Below, piece after piece: positions 61,488-64,000 of a stretch of DNA of 64,000 nucleotides. Numbering within the stretch: the stretch's first letter is position 1; each line of letters starts with the position of its first letter. Source of the DNA: Myxococcota bacterium (GTDB lineage: Bacteria > Myxococcota_A > UBA796 > JAFGLY01); contig JAJRWT010000060.1 in assembly GCA_024276675.1 (NCBI GenBank), forward strand, positions 1 through 64,000. Reading direction: 5' to 3'. The notes under the pieces are model-generated. The model searched no databases, was not told where the DNA came from, and was given only the letters and a program-made list of their open reading frames with translations. The position numbers and the translations under genes are program-made.

Positions 61488-62744
61488 TCAACGGGGTCGC
61501 GTGATGGGACGGGGTTCACCCTGTGGAAAAGAGAGCATCTCCCAGGTGACGTAGAGCCTGGCCGGCTCTGTTTCCACCGGCTCCAGGGCGACCCCGATGG
61601 CCACGTGGGTGCAGTCCCCACAGAGAAGATTTGCCCGGTGCCCGGCCGATGCCCACACCAGGTGCATGGCGTCCTGCCAGGAATAGGCCACCGCCAGGTC
61701 CTCGGTATGTTCCGCGGCGGGGTGAAAGAGCTGCCACGCCCTGGCGGCCACGCCTTCGGTGACTCCTGGAATCCGGTGATCCAGGACTGCGGAGGAGGCC
61801 ATGAAGGCGGAGTGCTCCCGAGCCAGCGCTTCGAAGGGATGGAATACTCCCAGCTCCCCCAAGCCGGCCCGGCGCCTCCGGTCATTGAGCGCCTGGTAGA
61901 GAAGTCCGGTGGCCAGGATGGGATCCTGTGTCTGGTAGCCCGCCGGCAGCGCAGCGGGTTCGGCAGGCCGGGATTCCACGAAGACGGAAAACTGGAAGAG
62001 CACCCGGCCCGCCTGGGCGTTGGTCTGCACCACCTCCAACCTGTACTCCCCCGGCACATGGAAGAGGTCCACCCACCGCGCCACCCCCGGAGTCATGTGG
62101 AAGCGGTTCACCGGCCCATCGGGCGTGGCTACGTAGAGCAACAGGTCCATGGTCTCCGGCACGTTGGCTTGCAGGGCCAGGGTGTCGTCCAGGGTGATGT
62201 GCCGTGGCAGGGGATCCAGGTCCCCCCAATGTGGAGCCGCTCCCAGCACCCAGAGGACCGTGGAGTCGGGAAAGACGCGGCTGGCCAGGGCCAGGTCCAT
62301 GGGAACCTGGAACCTGTCCATAGCGTGAAGATCATCCAGTAACGAAGCCGGAAACTCTCCGGAGTTCCGCTCCATGGCGAAGCGAGCATCGCCGGGAAAA
62401 CCGGCCCTGGCCAGGGCCAGCGTGACGGCCGGTGGGCAAATCCCGCTGGACCGTGAATTTGACAGCGAGGCCAGCTCGCGAGCAGCCGCCAGCAGCCCGG
62501 CATCCCAGGAGGAACCTGGAAGCTCCAGCAGGAGGCGACGCCCGGCAGCGTCCGAAGGTTGGGATGGACGATACCGTACCTGCGCCGGAGACTGCACCTG
62601 TGCAACACCGGGTGTCACGTGGCGACAGCCGGCCAATACGGCCAACAAGAGCACAAGCCACGAAAAGACCCGAAGCCCGCGGACGCCGCCGACTCGCCGG
62701 GCCCACGGAGCCCCCGGGATCGGGAAAGGCCGCCAGGGATCCAT
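61488..62744 (-). CDS. CAP-domain lipoprotein with N-terminal extension
   Basis: 418 residues. Signal peptide with lipobox (LLLAVLAGC), then a beta-rich region of about 230 residues (VPGEYRLEVVQTN, RVLFQFSVFVE). A C-terminal CAP domain follows (LNDRRRRAGLGELGVFHPFEALAREHSAFM, here taken only as residues about 270-400, with GHRANLLCGDCTHVAIGVAL). The ATG overlaps the stop of the next gene upstream by one base (TGATG). The layout parallels that gene's product, suggesting two related exported proteins. Function unknown. Confidence 0.78.
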   Translation of the reverse strand: MDPWRPFPIPGAPWARRVGGVRGLRVFSWLVLLLAVLAGCRHVTPGVAQVQSPAQVRYRPSQPSDAAGRRLLLELPGSSWDAGLLAAARELASLSNSRSSGICPPAVTLALARAGFPGDARFAMERNSGEFPASLLDDLHAMDRFQVPMDLALASRVFPDSTVLWVLGAAPHWGDLDPLPRHITLDDTLALQANVPETMDLLLYVATPDGPVNRFHMTPGVARWVDLFHVPGEYRLEVVQTNAQAGRVLFQFSVFVESRPAEPAALPAGYQTQDPILATGLLYQALNDRRRRAGLGELGVFHPFEALAREHSAFMASSAVLDHRIPGVTEGVAARAWQLFHPAAEHTEDLAVAYSWQDAMHLVWASAGHRANLLCGDCTHVAIGVALEPVETEPARLYVTWEMLSFPQGEPRPITRPR

Positions 62745-63874
62745 CACTCTTCGCCCAGTTCCACGACCACCACGGCCCCCCCGTCGGTCCTTGACCCGGC
62801 TGCTCCGGCCAGGTCGCAACGGGGGTTCAGCAGAGCAGCCCTGGTCCCGGGCTGGACATACCAATCCCTGAAGCAACGCTCGATACCCTGGCCCGGCTCG
62901 AGTTCGCAGGACAACGAAGCCCGGCACGATGATGGCGCCACCGGCCAGTCGGGTGTACTGCGTTCCTGGGGGTGGAGCAGACTCTCCAGGCGGGCCCGAG
63001 CAACGCCCTGAAGGATGGGATCCCGCTCCGGCCTGGGCCAGTCGAACATGTCGCGTGCTTCGTCCAGTAGAAGGTACAGGGGGTCGGCGAAATAGAGATC
63101 GCCTGCAGGAACTGGCACGCTGGCGGGAAAGGGGGGGCTGGCGGCTGCATCGACGCCCACGTACACGGGAAAAGCCGCCAGGACACGGCCCGCGGCACTG
63201 ATATGGACCCACCACTCGCCGTCTTCCCCCAGGCTGAAGGGCTTGCTGTCCAGCGCCTTGCTCCACAGCTCGCCCGCTGGAGACACCAGGATGACCTCTG
63301 CGCCGGCGGGAGCCTGCTGGTCGGGCTCCAGGAGGGTGATGCTCCCGCCCACGGGCAGCTCCCTTGAGACCGGCGCCAGTCGGATGTCCGCACGCCCAAC
63401 CAGGCCCACCCAGTAGTCCGCCTCGCCCCCCCTGGCCCTTGCCAGCCCCAGCATATGGCCCGGTTGCAATTCCTGCCTGAGGTCGGCCATGAGATCCTGG
63501 GCAAAACAACCCATGGGGCAGACCTGAAGGCGCACCGTCAGCACGGGATATGGAAACCCCGCACGAAGGGCGGCCCATCTCGCGGTCCACAGATCGGGGT
63601 CGGTGCCGTTCATGGCATCCATGGCCATGGCGCCGGCGGCTCCCGACAGCGATTCGTCCCAGGGGAGCTGATGGGCCAACATGGCGACGGCCACGTCCCT
63701 GGGCTGTGACAAGACCATTGTGTAGACAAGGGCCTCGGGTGAGGGCAGGCGCGGGACCTCCAGACCTATGCTGGCGGGCGGCGGAGAAACGCTGGCCTGC
63801 CTGCAGGCCAGGATGAGCAACAATGGCATAAACATGTAGGCGGCTGTACGGGTTGATGCCTGTTCGAACAACAT
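62744..63874 (-). CDS. Lipoprotein of unknown function, paralogous in layout to the CAP-domain neighbour
   Basis: 376 residues with a lipoprotein signal (MPLLLILACRQ). The middle has a beta-rich segment DGEWWVHISAAGRVLAAFPV that lines up with GEYRLEV...GRVLFQF in the next gene. The end has DPLYLLLDEARDMF, where the neighbour has its CAP helix, but the CAP signature is lost. Cysteines cluster in the last 70 residues. The ATG overlaps the upstream stop (TGATG). Probably exported and working with the CAP-domain protein. Confidence 0.65.
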   Translation of the reverse strand: MLFEQASTRTAAYMFMPLLLILACRQASVSPPPASIGLEVPRLPSPEALVYTMVLSQPRDVAVAMLAHQLPWDESLSGAAGAMAMDAMNGTDPDLWTARWAALRAGFPYPVLTVRLQVCPMGCFAQDLMADLRQELQPGHMLGLARARGGEADYWVGLVGRADIRLAPVSRELPVGGSITLLEPDQQAPAGAEVILVSPAGELWSKALDSKPFSLGEDGEWWVHISAAGRVLAAFPVYVGVDAAASPPFPASVPVPAGDLYFADPLYLLLDEARDMFDWPRPERDPILQGVARARLESLLHPQERSTPDWPVAPSSCRASLSCELEPGQGIERCFRDWYVQPGTRAALLNPRCDLAGAAGSRTDGGAVVVVELGEE

Positions 63875-64000
63875 CAGAGAGAGCGGGCAATGTGGGCCAG
63901 GTACCGGAACGGACGAGCGCAGGCCTCGATATGCGCAGCCTGGTACCTGCTGGGATCCAACGCAGCAAGGGCCTCCAACCTTCCCCTGGGCCGGGAATTG
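63874..64000 (-). CDS. C-terminal end of an unidentified protein (runs off window)
   Basis: The last 41 codons of a leftward gene ending RYQAAHIEACARPFRYLAH and a few more residues before TGA, which overlaps the next ATG by one base. The segment is helical and Ala/Arg-rich. Too little is visible to name it. Coupling to the two lipoprotein genes suggests a shared operon. Confidence 0.6.
   Translation of the reverse strand, partial: NSRPRGRLEALAALDPSRYQAAHIEACARPFRYLAHIARSL

Overview
This GC-rich, densely coding 64 kb window has one tRNA and no rRNA, phage or CRISPR. It looks like a chromosomal segment of a deltaproteobacterium in the broad sense (Myxococcota/Desulfobacterota-like). The signs are PilZ proteins, two sigma-54 enhancer-binding regulators, a hybrid kinase with receiver and Hpt domains, a LruC/DUF4114 surface protein, an indolepyruvate ferredoxin oxidoreductase, and lipoproteins with an Asp/Thr/Pro-rich stretch after the signal peptide. 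This placement is inference from gene content.

Layout. 0-2.3 kb: start of a probable signalling gene and a PilZ protein with a GNAT-like C-terminus. 2.5-7.3 kb: sulfur/threonine amino-acid operon (cystathionine beta-synthase or cysteine synthase, cystathionine gamma-synthase/lyase, threonine synthase, ApgM-type alkaline-phosphatase-superfamily protein). 7.4-17.2 kb: a leftward run of CoA-transferase, three-subunit molybdenum hydroxylase, transglutaminase-like protein, pseudokinase-like membrane protein and polytopic membrane protein. 17.4-21.1 kb, divergent: HisC-like aminotransferase and IorAB. 21.2 kb: tRNA-Arg(UCU).

21.5-51.2 kb is a large extracellular-polysaccharide locus. It holds a half-sized TolC-like protein, a Wzc-like co-polymerase with a degenerate kinase domain, GalE, a Wzy/WaaL-like polymerase or ligase, a PRTase-HAD fusion, a nucleotidyltransferase/hexapeptide/sugar-phosphate transferase fusion, four glycosyltransferases, a flippase, a sulfotransferase and two methyltransferases. 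Its regulators are an NtrC-type regulator, REC-Hpt, PilZ, a hybrid kinase, a STAS protein and an NtrB/NtrC pair. The likely product is a sulfated, possibly methylated surface polysaccharide made by a Wzx/Wzy-type route.

The most notable observation is regulatory. At least six near-consensus sigma-54 (-24/-12) promoters lie upstream of genes in this locus. A shared motif, GCGGAAACRGCAC, occurs in tandem in the 31.5 kb divergent region and again upstream of the STAS gene. In two cases it sits 96-97 bp from the -24 element in the same relative orientation, the usual position of an enhancer-binding-protein site. This suggests a coherent, possibly undescribed sigma-54 polysaccharide regulon.

51.5-55.4 kb: a small unknown protein, single-stranded DNA-binding protein and a two-domain M16 peptidase. 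55.6-57.3 kb: a lipoprotein resembling M2/M3 metallopeptidases with HESGY in place of HExxH. 57.3-58.9 kb: a decayed stretch with a DUF4143 ATPase remnant, a 5'-truncated geranylgeranyl-reductase-like gene and 21-bp direct repeats. 59-64 kb: two CAP-domain lipoproteins, a B12-binding-type radical SAM protein, a further lipoprotein and the end of an unidentified gene.
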